From assembly GCF_003149025.1 (NCBI RefSeq), contig NZ_QGDV01000001.1:124001-188000 (forward strand): a DNA stretch of 64,000 nt, read 5' to 3'. Positions 25,722 to 33,253 of this stretch are shown here, one piece after another. How positions within the stretch are numbered: position 1 is the first letter of the stretch; each line of letters opens with the position of its first letter. This stretch comes from Rathayibacter iranicus NCPPB 2253 = VKM Ac-1602. GTDB taxonomy: Bacteria > Actinomycetota > Actinomycetes > Actinomycetales > Microbacteriaceae. The notes under the pieces were generated by a model. It saw only the letters and a program-made list of their open reading frames with translations, did not search any database and was not told where the DNA came from. A program made the translations under genes and the position numbers.

Positions 25722-26807
25722 CTACCGCGCCGCGAACGCCTCCCGATACAACCGGGTCAGTTCGGGCGAGCTGGGTCCGCTCAGGCCGCAGGTCAGGATC
25801 GTGTCGCCGTCGGCTGCAAGCAGGTAGTCGACGCCGTTCTCGAACGTGATCGGGGCGCCGTCGATGGCCGACTCGGCGGCCTGGGTCACCGTGACCGAGT
25901 CGCCGACCTCTCCGGCGTAGCGATCGAGGACGTGCAACGTGACGACCGCTGCGTCGATGCCGCTGACCTCGGCGCGGAAAGCGACCTGCGCCGGGGCGAG
26001 GGCCGCCTCCGTGACCGGCGAGCACACCGCTCCCGGGCCGCCGGTGGCGTACAGCCGGAATGATGACGTCGATCCGCCGCCGACGCCGAGCGCGAAGGGG
26101 AGCAGGAGGGACGCGGCGGCGCCGGCGCTGAGCACCCCCACTCCTGCGATGAGCCACGGCGAGCGGCGGCGGGACGTCGCGGGAGGTCGCTCGGTGCCGG
26201 GTCCTCCGGCGGCCGCGGCGATGTGAGCGGCGAGTTCCACCGGCGCGAGCGGAGGCAGGGAGCCGGCGGGATCGACGCGCCGAAGCAGCGTGCGTGGATC
26301 GTCCCCGCCACCCGACGCGGAGAGGGAGAGTTCGGTGAACTCGCGGCGCGCGCGATCAAGGCGCAGCGCGACGGCGTCTGCCGGCTCGGCCTGGACGACT
26401 CCGATACCGGGGACAGTGAGCCCCTCCCACGACCACAGCCGGAGTAGTTCGGCGTCACTCTCGCGGACCCGCGCCAGCGCGAGGCGTACTGCCGCTTCCA
26501 CGTCGGAGTGCTCGTCGGCGTGTTGCAGCGGCGGCTCGGCGACGTCGATTCGCTGGGCGAGGAAAACCTGCCGACGCTGGAGCCGCTGCGCGGACTGGAG
26601 GTGCAGTCGGGCGACGCCGAGCGCCCAGGCGACGGGATCGACGTCGGTCAGGTCGTCTGCGCGCTGGTGCAGTACCTCGAGAGTCGCGGCGAGCACACCG
26701 TCGGCCTGCGACTCGTCGGTGCGCCGCCAGAGGTAGCGACGGACAGGATCGGCGACCGTGGCGACGAGAGCAGCGAATCGCTCGGGGCCGACAAGGGGAG
26801 CTGACAT
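25722..26807 (-). CDS. Sigma-70-like protein fused to a transmembrane and extracytoplasmic domain
   Basis: A 361-residue protein from the ATG at 26807. Residues 10-80 look like ECF sigma region 2 (RRYLWRRTDESQADGVLAAT, then DPVAWALGVARLHLQSAQR). Residues 100-160 look like region 4 (VRLALARVRESDAELLRLW, SWEGLTVPGIGVVQ). Then follow a linker, one membrane helix (LIAGVGVLSAGAAASLLLPF, near 230) and about 110 residues outside the cell with two cysteines (AVCSPV and LTCGLSG). A sigma domain tied to the membrane on the same chain is unusual; regulated proteolysis or an anti-sigma-like role could explain it. It lies upstream of and divergent from the uracil permease. Confidence 0.65.
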   Translation of the reverse strand: MSAPLVGPERFAALVATVADPVRRYLWRRTDESQADGVLAATLEVLHQRADDLTDVDPVAWALGVARLHLQSAQRLQRRQVFLAQRIDVAEPPLQHADEHSDVEAAVRLALARVRESDAELLRLWSWEGLTVPGIGVVQAEPADAVALRLDRARREFTELSLSASGGGDDPRTLLRRVDPAGSLPPLAPVELAAHIAAAAGGPGTERPPATSRRRSPWLIAGVGVLSAGAAASLLLPFALGVGGGSTSSFRLYATGGPGAVCSPVTEAALAPAQVAFRAEVSGIDAAVVTLHVLDRYAGEVGDSVTVTQAAESAIDGAPITFENGVDYLLAADGDTILTCGLSGPSSPELTRLYREAFAAR

Positions 26808-26915
26808 GCCTCCGCTGCTCCCTTCTCCGGCTATCGGGTGGACTGCCCGCCACGCGCAGGTGGTCGCTAGCCTAAGCGTCAACCCCCGCCTCCCTTTCCC
26901 CCGCCGAGGAGCCCC

Positions 26916-28241
26916 ATGCCCATCTGGACTTTGCACGGAGACGGCCGCACCGTCGAGCCTGGCGCTGTCGTCGCCCCCAGCGAACGGCTCGGTTGGCCGG
27001 CGACGGTGGCGATCGGCATCCAGCACGTCATCGCGATGTTCGGCGCCACGTTCCTGGTGCCGGTGCTCACCGGCTTCCCGGTCTCCACGACGCTGCTGTT
27101 CTCGGGAGTCGGCACGCTCCTGTTCCTCCTCATCACGCGCAACCGGCTTCCCAGCTATCTCGGCTCGAGTTTCGCGTTTATCGCACCGGTCACGGCCGCG
27201 ACCACCGTGGGCGGCACGGGGTCGGCGCTCGCCGGAGTCGTGGCCGTCGGTCTCCTGCTCGCCGCGGTCGGTGTCGTGGTGCAGGTGGTCGGCCTCGGCT
27301 GGATCGACCGCCTGATGCCGCCGGTGGTCGCCGGTGCGATCGTGGCGCTGATCGGCTTCAACCTGGCTCCGACCGCCTACATGAGTTTCAAGGAGGCGCC
27401 CGTCACGGGCACGATCACTCTCGCCGCGATCATCCTGTCGAGCGTGTTCTTCCGCGGTTTCCTCGGCCGCGTCTCGATCTTCCTCGGCGTGGTAATCGGC
27501 TACGTGGCCGCGCTTCTGTTCGACGAAATCGACTATTCTTCGGTCGCCGCGGCCGACTGGTTGGGGCTGCCGCCCTTCACGTTCCCCGACTTCGCGTCCG
27601 GATCGACGTGGTCGGGCATCGCGATGTTCCTCCCTGTCGTGCTTGTGCTGGTCGCCGAGAACGTCGGGCACGTCCGCGGTGTCGCGTCGATGACCGACGC
27701 CTCCGCCAACGCGAGCACTGGCCGCGCCCTGATCGCCGATGGTGTGGCGACCACCATCTCCGGTGCGTTCGGCGGTTCCGGCACCACGACCTACGGCGAG
27801 AACATCGGAGTCATGGCCGCGACCCGCGTCTACTCCACCGCCGTCTACTGGGTCGCCGGAGTGACGGCGGTCCTGCTCAGCCTCTCGCCCAAGGTCGGCG
27901 CGGTCTTCAACTCCATCCCCGCGGGAGTGCTCGGTGGCACGACCACCGCCCTGTATGGCCTGATCGGCATCATCGGCATCAAAATCTGGATCGACAACAG
28001 CGTCGACTTCACCCGTCCGGTCAACCAGTACACGGCTGCGGTCTCGCTGGTGATCGCGATCGCCGGCTTCTCGTTCACGTCCGGGGGCTTCCAGCTCGGC
28101 GGCATTGTGCTCGGTGCGGGCGCCGCCCTGGTGATCTACCACCTCGGCAACGCGATCGCCCGGTGGCGGCGCACGGGGGCGGATGACGGCGGGCCACTCC
28201 CCGCCATCGGCCAGCTGGGCGGCGACCCCCAGGACGGCTGA
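26916..28241 (+). CDS. Uracil/xanthine permease (nucleobase:cation symporter-2 family)
   Basis: A 441-residue carrier with 14 predicted helices, importing uracil or a related base with protons. The start MPIWTLHGDGRTVEPGAVV is typical of actinobacterial uracil permeases and is preceded by GAGGAG. Family marks are QHVIAMFGATFLVPVLTGFP near residue 38-57, the substrate-site helix VLVLVAENVGHVRG near 250-263 with its key Glu, and FGGSGTTTYGENIGVMAATR near 287-306 with the second key Glu. UraA-like uracil transport is the best guess; xanthine or urate cannot be excluded. Confidence 0.9.
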   Translation: MPIWTLHGDGRTVEPGAVVAPSERLGWPATVAIGIQHVIAMFGATFLVPVLTGFPVSTTLLFSGVGTLLFLLITRNRLPSYLGSSFAFIAPVTAATTVGGTGSALAGVVAVGLLLAAVGVVVQVVGLGWIDRLMPPVVAGAIVALIGFNLAPTAYMSFKEAPVTGTITLAAIILSSVFFRGFLGRVSIFLGVVIGYVAALLFDEIDYSSVAAADWLGLPPFTFPDFASGSTWSGIAMFLPVVLVLVAENVGHVRGVASMTDASANASTGRALIADGVATTISGAFGGSGTTTYGENIGVMAATRVYSTAVYWVAGVTAVLLSLSPKVGAVFNSIPAGVLGGTTTALYGLIGIIGIKIWIDNSVDFTRPVNQYTAAVSLVIAIAGFSFTSGGFQLGGIVLGAGAALVIYHLGNAIARWRRTGADDGGPLPAIGQLGGDPQDG

Positions 28242-28396
28242 CGCGCGGCGCTTCGGCGCGCAGGAGGTGGCACGTTTACCACGTTCGGGGGAGTCCGCAA
28301 CCCGGTGCGCTCCCAGGCGACTCCCGCCTAGCGTCGAGTATGACGACCGCAGCAGCGGACCGCCGCACACCGAGTGAGACAGCAAGGAGCACCACC

Positions 28397-28852
28397 GTGC
28401 CGCAGATCATCGAGACCGTCGACGTCAACGTCCCCGTCTCCGTCGCCTACAACCAGTGGACCCAGTTCGAGGAGTTCCCGCGCTTTCTTGACGAGGTCGA
28501 GTCGATCCAGCAGGTCACCGACACTCTTACCGTCTGGAAGGTGAAGGTCGGACCCGTCGAGCGGGAGTTCGAGGCCAACATCACCGAGCAGCACCCCGAC
28601 GAGCGCGTCGCGTGGAACAGCACCGGCGGCGAGACCGATCACGCGGGTGTTGTCACCTTCCACAAGCTCTCGGACGCCGAGACCCGGGTCACCGTGCAGT
28701 TGGACTGGGAGCCGAAGGGCTTCCTCGAGACGGTTGGCTCGCTCGTGGGCGCCGGCGGCCACGCTGTGAAGAAGGATCTGAAGAACTTCAAGGAGTACAT
28801 CGAGAAGCAGGGCTCGCCGGACGGCGCCTGGCGCGGCGACGTCGAGGCCTGA
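28397..28852 (+). CDS. SRPBCC-family protein (polyketide cyclase/dehydrase-like)
   Basis: A 151-residue START-like domain from the GTG at 28397 (GTG, then PQIIETVDVNVPVSVAYNQW), chosen because AAGGAG lies 7 nt upstream and homology begins there. An ATG at 28340 with TAGCGT 5 nt before it is a possible leaderless start of a longer form. Typical features are WTQFEEFPRFLDEVESIQQV near residue 20-39 and the closing amphipathic helix AVKKDLKNFKEYIEK. Such proteins bind hydrophobic ligands; close relatives often accompany stress genes. The downstream 54-residue gene starts 3 nt after its stop. Confidence 0.85.
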   Translation: MPQIIETVDVNVPVSVAYNQWTQFEEFPRFLDEVESIQQVTDTLTVWKVKVGPVEREFEANITEQHPDERVAWNSTGGETDHAGVVTFHKLSDAETRVTVQLDWEPKGFLETVGSLVGAGGHAVKKDLKNFKEYIEKQGSPDGAWRGDVEA

Positions 28853-28855
28853 GCC

Positions 28856-29020
28856 GTGTCAGACAGTAGCACCCCGACTGACGCCGATGGCGAGAAGAAG
28901 GACGGCGGCGTCGGTACCGACGGCACCATCCCCGCCTCCACGGACGGCCTCGCCGTCGGCGTCTCCGGCGACTCCCACTTCAACCCCGAAGAGGACACCC
29001 CCGCCGACTCCGACAGCTGA
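28856..29020 (+). CDS. Small acidic protein coupled to the SRPBCC gene
   Basis: A 54-residue frame from a GTG 3 nt after the SRPBCC stop. It contains MSDSSTPTDADGEKKDGGVG, then GTDGTIPASTDGLAVGVSGD and HFNPEEDTPADSDS. It has about 16 acidic residues, no Cys, Trp, Tyr or Met inside, and reads as intrinsically disordered. Proteins with the core GTDGTIPA-x-TDGLA and SHFNPEED appear to recur in Microbacteriaceae, as far as I recall. Tight coupling suggests joint expression with the SRPBCC protein. It is short enough to be missed by length-limited gene callers. Confidence 0.65.
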   Translation: MSDSSTPTDADGEKKDGGVGTDGTIPASTDGLAVGVSGDSHFNPEEDTPADSDS

Positions 29021-29034
29021 CTCCCCGCCCTCCC

Positions 29035-29093
29035 GCGAGATGCCACTTGAGTACGCGACACGCCGAGGAACGTGTAAGCAAGTGGCATCTCGC
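29035..29093. repeat. Dispersed palindromic repeat, copy 1
   Basis: Perfect 15-bp arms, GCGAGATGCCACTTG and CAAGTGGCATCTCGC, flank a 29-nt centre with GTACGCGACACGCCGAGGA. The centre and outer arms are shared with the element at 30245-30302. It lies between convergent genes and may also terminate transcription. Confidence 0.75.
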
Positions 29094-29131
29094 ACGTCCG
29101 TGCCGAGAGGGCTGAGAAGCGAGGGGACGGG

Positions 29132-30202
29132 TCAGCGCCAGGCGCGGGCGTACTGCGGGGGCACGGGGAGCGGGGCGCCGAGTTCGTGGGCGATGCGCAT
29201 CGGCGCATGAGGGTCGCGGAGGAGTTCCCTTGCCAGCAGCACGACGTCAGCATCGCCAACCGCGACGATTCCCTCCGCCTGCTCAGCGGTAGTGATCAGT
29301 CCCACGGCGCCGACCGGCGCGCCTGTCGCCCTCCGCAGATCCCGGGCGAACGGAACCTGGTAGAGCGGGGCGACCGGGATGTCGGTGCCGCTGACGAGTC
29401 CGCCGGTGGACACGTCGAACAGATCGACGCCGTCGTCCCGTGCCCACTCCGACACGCGGATAGTCTCCTCCAGCGTCCAGCCGCCCTCGGCCCAGTCGGT
29501 GGCCGAGAAGCGCACCAGCAACACCAACTCGCCGATCTCAGCACGGACGGCCCGGACGACCTCGAGCAGCAGCCGGGCGCGGTTCTCGAGCGAGCCGCCG
29601 TACGAGTCGTCGCGCCGGTTCGCCAGCGGTGAGAGGAACTGGTGCAGCAAGTAGCCGTGTGCTGCGTGCAGTTCAATCACGTCGAAGCCGGCCTCGACGG
29701 CGCGGCGAGCGGAAGCACGGAAAGCCTCGACGAGGCCCGGCAACTCCTCGGCGCCCAGCTCGCGCGGCTCCGCATAGCCGTCGAAGGCGACAGCCGATGG
29801 TGCGACCGTTTCCCAGCCGCCCTCGTCGTGTGGGACCGAGCCACGCCCGCTCCACTCGCGGTAGGTCGAGGCCTTCCGCCCGGCGTGCGCGAGCTGGATG
29901 CCCGCGAGTGCGCCTCGCCCGTGCACGAAGTCGACAATTGGCGCCCATGCGTCGCGCTGCACGTCGTTCCACAGCCCGGTGTCCCAGGGACTGATCCGCC
30001 CAGTCGGCTCGACGGCGGTCGCCTCCGCGATCACCACTCCGACCCCGCCGCGCGCGAGTCCGCCGAGGTGCACGAGGTGCCACGGAGTCGGCACGCCGTC
30101 CTGCGCCTCCACCGAGTATTGGCACATGGGTGCGGCCCAGAGCCGATTGCGCGCGGTCCTCGACCGCAGCGTCAGCGCTTGGAATAGTGCAGTCTCGTTC
30201 AC
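29132..30202 (-). CDS. Old Yellow Enzyme-type NADH:flavin oxidoreductase (YqjM class)
   Basis: A 356-residue FMN enzyme that reduces activated C=C bonds with NADPH or NADH. The start is the GTG at 30202 (VNETALFQALTLRSR), with GGAGAG 5 nt upstream. An open frame runs farther but passes through a repeat element. Motifs: APMCQYS near residue 27 (Cys regulating FMN in YqjM-type proteins), the H-x-x-H-type substrate pair around WHLVHLGG and QLAHAGRKAS, ELHAAHGYLLHQFLSPLANR, DDSYGGSLENR, and the FMN-phosphate loop. The physiological substrate is unknown. Copies of one palindromic repeat flank the gene. Confidence 0.9.
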   Translation of the reverse strand: MNETALFQALTLRSRTARNRLWAAPMCQYSVEAQDGVPTPWHLVHLGGLARGGVGVVIAEATAVEPTGRISPWDTGLWNDVQRDAWAPIVDFVHGRGALAGIQLAHAGRKASTYREWSGRGSVPHDEGGWETVAPSAVAFDGYAEPRELGAEELPGLVEAFRASARRAVEAGFDVIELHAAHGYLLHQFLSPLANRRDDSYGGSLENRARLLLEVVRAVRAEIGELVLLVRFSATDWAEGGWTLEETIRVSEWARDDGVDLFDVSTGGLVSGTDIPVAPLYQVPFARDLRRATGAPVGAVGLITTAEQAEGIVAVGDADVVLLARELLRDPHAPMRIAHELGAPLPVPPQYARAWR

Positions 30203-30244
30203 GTCTCTCCATCCACGTCTCGTCGTCCCCTCCTCTCCCCGTGC

Positions 30245-30302
30245 GCGAGATGCCTCTTGGGTACGCGGCACGCCGAAGGAGGCGTACCGAAGGACATCTC
30301 GC
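30245..30302. repeat. Dispersed palindromic repeat, copy 2
   Basis: Begins GCGAGATGCCTCTTGGGTAC and ends GGACATCTCGC, with GTACGCGGCACGCCGAAGGA in the centre. Aligned with the copy at 29035-29093 about three quarters of the bases agree. Here the arms are less perfect. It lies between the oxidoreductase start and the aldo/keto reductase stop. Confidence 0.65.
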
Positions 30303-30356
30303 GGTGGGGGGTAGGGGCACAGGCTGCAACCGACGGCAGGGGGTGGGTATGCCGGA

Positions 30357-31328
30357 TCAGCGCGGCCAGAGCGAGCCGGGCGTGTCCTGCCAGGCACTGC
30401 TCGGGGGAGCGAGCGACTCCAGCTCTTCGAACAGCGCGTCCGGAATCTCGAGCGCGTCGTCGGCGACGAACGCGTCGTAGTGCTCTGCGGAGGTGGCGCC
30501 CACCACCGTGGTCGTCACGCGCCGGTCGCGGGTCGAGAACTGGAGCGCCGCGGCGGCCAGGGGTACGCCCGCGCGCTCGCACGCCGCCCCCATCGCCGCG
30601 ACAGCGTCGATGGGGGCGGTCGGCGCCGGCTGGTATGCGTAGGAGGCGACCGGCTCGGGCCACCGGGCGAGCGCCCCTCCGCCGTACACTGCCGCATTCA
30701 CCACGATGACGCCGTGCGCGACGGAGACGTCGATCAGCTCCTCGGCCGAGCGGTCGACCAGCGTGAAGCGGTTGTGCGTGATGACCGCGTCGAAGAGCCC
30801 GGTCTCGACGTAGTGGCGCAGCATGGGCGCCGGCCCGCCAGAGATGCCGATCGACAGGGCGACACCCGCGTCCTTCATCGCCACGAGCGCGCGAACGGGG
30901 CCGTCCTCGGCGAACGCCGTGTCGTAGGAAATGCGCTCCGGATCGTGCAGGTAGAGCAGGGGGAGGACATCCATCCCGAGGCGCTCGCGGCTCTCGTCGA
31001 GGCTGCGCCGCATCCGCTCGGCCGAGTAGCTGCCGGTGCTGGGATCGCGGTCGAGCTTGGTGACCACGGTGATCCCCTCGGGCACGCCGCCCCGGGCGAG
31101 CAGCGCCTCGCCGATAAGACGCTCGCTGTGGCCCTGGGCGTACTCGTTGGAGGTGTCGATCACCGAGACGGGGCGCGAGACAGCCTCGGAGTCGAGCACG
31201 CGGTCAAGCGCCGGCACCCGGTCGAGGTCGGCTACCCGCTCGGGTCGCCAGGACGTGCCCAGCGTGAGGCGGGTCACCCGCGCGCCAGAGGGTCCGAACG
31301 GCCGAAGTGCGGGGGTCTGCGGAGTCAT
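30357..31328 (-). CDS. Aldo/keto reductase
   Basis: A 323-residue (beta/alpha)8 oxidoreductase. The start is the ATG at 31328 (MTPQTPALRPFGPSGARVTR). The catalytic set is visible: Asp and Tyr in IDTSNEYAQGHSERLIGEAL near residues 58-77, Lys in VVTKLDRD near 90, and His in LLYLHDPE near 124. The order and lack of an obvious NADPH loop at the end resemble the L-fucose/D-threo-aldose 1-dehydrogenase group of this superfamily. It lies between the Old Yellow Enzyme gene and the divergent SDR gene. Substrate is only inferred. Confidence 0.85.
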   Translation of the reverse strand: MTPQTPALRPFGPSGARVTRLTLGTSWRPERVADLDRVPALDRVLDSEAVSRPVSVIDTSNEYAQGHSERLIGEALLARGGVPEGITVVTKLDRDPSTGSYSAERMRRSLDESRERLGMDVLPLLYLHDPERISYDTAFAEDGPVRALVAMKDAGVALSIGISGGPAPMLRHYVETGLFDAVITHNRFTLVDRSAEELIDVSVAHGVIVVNAAVYGGGALARWPEPVASYAYQPAPTAPIDAVAAMGAACERAGVPLAAAALQFSTRDRRVTTTVVGATSAEHYDAFVADDALEIPDALFEELESLAPPSSAWQDTPGSLWPR

Positions 31329-31456
31329 CCGTCCAGCCTGGCAGTGGGGGAGTGGTCGCCGCACCCTGTCTCAGGATGAACTCTCGGTGCACGCTGCGTG
31401 CTCGCGGCCGGGGGACCGGTGGGAATGCAGCACGCCGCCAGGCGTTGGGACAGGGC

Positions 31457-32548
31457 ATGCCCTCCTCCACGCCCCTTCACCCGTCCAGCACCCAGAGCGC
31501 CCTCGTCGTCGGTGCGACGGGCATCGGAGGCTCAGCCCTCGTCGACCTCCTGACCGAATGCGAGTGGCCGGTGATCGCCCTGTCGCGGCGGCCGGTCGCC
31601 GCACGTCCGGGCGTCACTCCGTTGGCCGCCGACCTCCGCTCGGCCGATGACCTCGCGCGCGTCCTCTCCGACCAGCGACCCACCCACGTCTTCTTCACCG
31701 CGTGGTCGCGGCAGGCGAGCGAGGAGGAGAACATCGCCGTGAATGGCGGGATGGTCCGAGACCTCCTCGCCGCCCTCGCGCACGCTCCCCTTGAACACGT
31801 CGCCCTCGTGACGGGTCTGAAGCACTACCTCGGCCCCTTCGAGGCGTACGGTCAGGGCGCCATGCCTGACACTCCGTTCCATGAGGAGGAGGAGCGCCTT
31901 GATGCGCCGAACTTCTACTACGCGCAGGAGGACGAACTTTTCGCCGCAGCGGAGCGGGCCGGTTTCACCTGGTCAGTGCATCGCTCGCACACGGTAATCG
32001 GCCACGCCGTGGGGAACGCCATGAACATGGGGCTCACCCTGGCGGTCGCTGCGTCGATCCACCGGGCCCAGGGCACTCCCTTTGTGTTCCCCGGCTCGCT
32101 GACGCAGTGGAATGGGCTGACCGATATGACGGACTCGACGATCCTGGCTGAGCAGATGCTGTGGGCGGCGACATCCGAGGCGGGCCGTGATGAGGCGTTC
32201 AACGTAGTCAACGGTGACGTGTTCCGCTGGCGCTGGATGTGGGCCCGGATCGCCGAGTACTTCGGAGTCGAGCCCGTCGGACCCGGCGAGGAGCCGCAGC
32301 CGCTCGAGCGGCAGATGGCGGAGTCGGGCGCCACGTGGCAGCGCCTCGTGCGAGAGCACGGCCTGATCGAGCCCGACCTCGAGCGCGTCGCCTCGTGGTG
32401 GCACACGGACGCCGACCTCGGGCGGATGATCGAGGTCGTCACCGACATCGGCAAGTCGCGCGTCGCCGGCTTCAGCACCTACCACCGCACCGTCGACTCG
32501 TTCACGGCGCTGTTCGACCGCTACCGCGCGGAGCGATTGATCCCGTAG
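31457..32548 (+). CDS. Atypical SDR-family NAD(P)-dependent oxidoreductase (progesterone 5-beta-reductase-like)
   Basis: A 363-residue extended SDR from the ATG at 31457. The cofactor motif is ALVVGATGIGGSALVDLL near residues 15-32. The family signature LVTGLKHYLGPFEAYG near 115-130 and FYYAQEDELFAAAERAGFTW (Tyr-x-x-x-Asp instead of Tyr-x-x-x-Lys) matches the PRISE group, named after plant progesterone 5-beta-reductase and iridoid synthase. Such enzymes reduce enones. Together with the Old Yellow Enzyme and the aldo/keto reductase it makes a cluster of carbonyl- and enone-reducing enzymes. Confidence 0.85.
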   Translation: MPSSTPLHPSSTQSALVVGATGIGGSALVDLLTECEWPVIALSRRPVAARPGVTPLAADLRSADDLARVLSDQRPTHVFFTAWSRQASEEENIAVNGGMVRDLLAALAHAPLEHVALVTGLKHYLGPFEAYGQGAMPDTPFHEEEERLDAPNFYYAQEDELFAAAERAGFTWSVHRSHTVIGHAVGNAMNMGLTLAVAASIHRAQGTPFVFPGSLTQWNGLTDMTDSTILAEQMLWAATSEAGRDEAFNVVNGDVFRWRWMWARIAEYFGVEPVGPGEEPQPLERQMAESGATWQRLVREHGLIEPDLERVASWWHTDADLGRMIEVVTDIGKSRVAGFSTYHRTVDSFTALFDRYRAERLIP

Positions 32549-32662
32549 GGGTCATACCTTTCCGGGAAAGGAGGCGCTCCGTCGTCCCTGTCACGCGCGC
32601 TCCGTGCCGTCGCCAGGTGTGCATCCAACCCATCGTGGGCGCGCCGTCAGCGGCGAGGTTAC

Positions 32663-33253
32663 TCAGTCGACCGATCGCGAGGAGTCGAGCTCTCGAATTC
32701 GGTTGACAGCCCTGCGCAAGCTGTCGCTCCTCCCCACGGCGAGAGCGGGCCGCCACACCGTCGATGCGAAGTCGTTGATCCGCGAGACGAAGAGGGGGCC
32801 GATTGCGCCGCCGGACGCGGTGACATCCCGTCGGATCGCTGCAGATCGTGAATCGGCACACAGTGCGAGCAGTGTCCTTGTGGCATGAGGAAGGGCCTCG
32901 GGATCGACGGGCACACGTGCACGTGACACGGCGAAGTACGAGGAGAACGCCTCAGCGTCCGCGAGAAGCCATGCCTCGGACATCGTGTGTGCGACACGGA
33001 GAGAAAATGACGCGTTCCACCGTGAGATCTGTGCCCCCAGCTCCGCCCGCAGTGACACTGGGCACCGTGAGTCGGAGTCGCGAAAGACTACCCAGGGTGT
33101 CTGCGCCGACGCGTTGTTGTATTTGGGGATGAGGGGATCGAGACGCGTCTTCCCTCCCGCGACACGGACCTTATTCACGGACTTCCCCGCCTCCCGTGCG
33201 ACGGCCGAAGCCATCTCTCGATCTGATTCACCCTCCACAGCGATATTGATCAC
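32663..33253 (-). CDS. TOPRIM-like (OLD-type) nuclease partner of an ATPase
   Basis: A 196-residue protein beginning at a GTG that overlaps the ATPase stop by 4 nt (GTGA), so translation is coupled. It opens with INIAVEGESDREMASAVARE, the beta-strand and catalytic glutamate of a TOPRIM fold, and WVVFRDSDSRCP near residue 55 supplies the D-x-D pair. The segment AHTMSEAWLLADAEAFSSYF near 88 resembles that seen in DUF4276/OLD-like TOPRIM proteins encoded next to ATPases. Such pairs (PARIS AriA/AriB, RloA/RloB-like, Gabija-like) act in phage defence. I cannot assign it to one named family; it is shorter than AriB. Confidence 0.72.
   Translation of the reverse strand: MINIAVEGESDREMASAVAREAGKSVNKVRVAGGKTRLDPLIPKYNNASAQTPWVVFRDSDSRCPVSLRAELGAQISRWNASFSLRVAHTMSEAWLLADAEAFSSYFAVSRARVPVDPEALPHATRTLLALCADSRSAAIRRDVTASGGAIGPLFVSRINDFASTVWRPALAVGRSDSLRRAVNRIRELDSSRSVD

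Noticed and set aside
26808-28385. Extension of the sigma-like protein to 887 residues
   Set aside because: The extra N-terminal 526 residues are antisense to the uracil permease gene and contain only Arg/Asp/Gly/His-rich shadow sequence.
30203-30397. Longer N-terminus for the Old Yellow Enzyme
   Set aside because: It would translate a palindromic repeat; the GTG at 30202 has a ribosome-binding site and family-like start.
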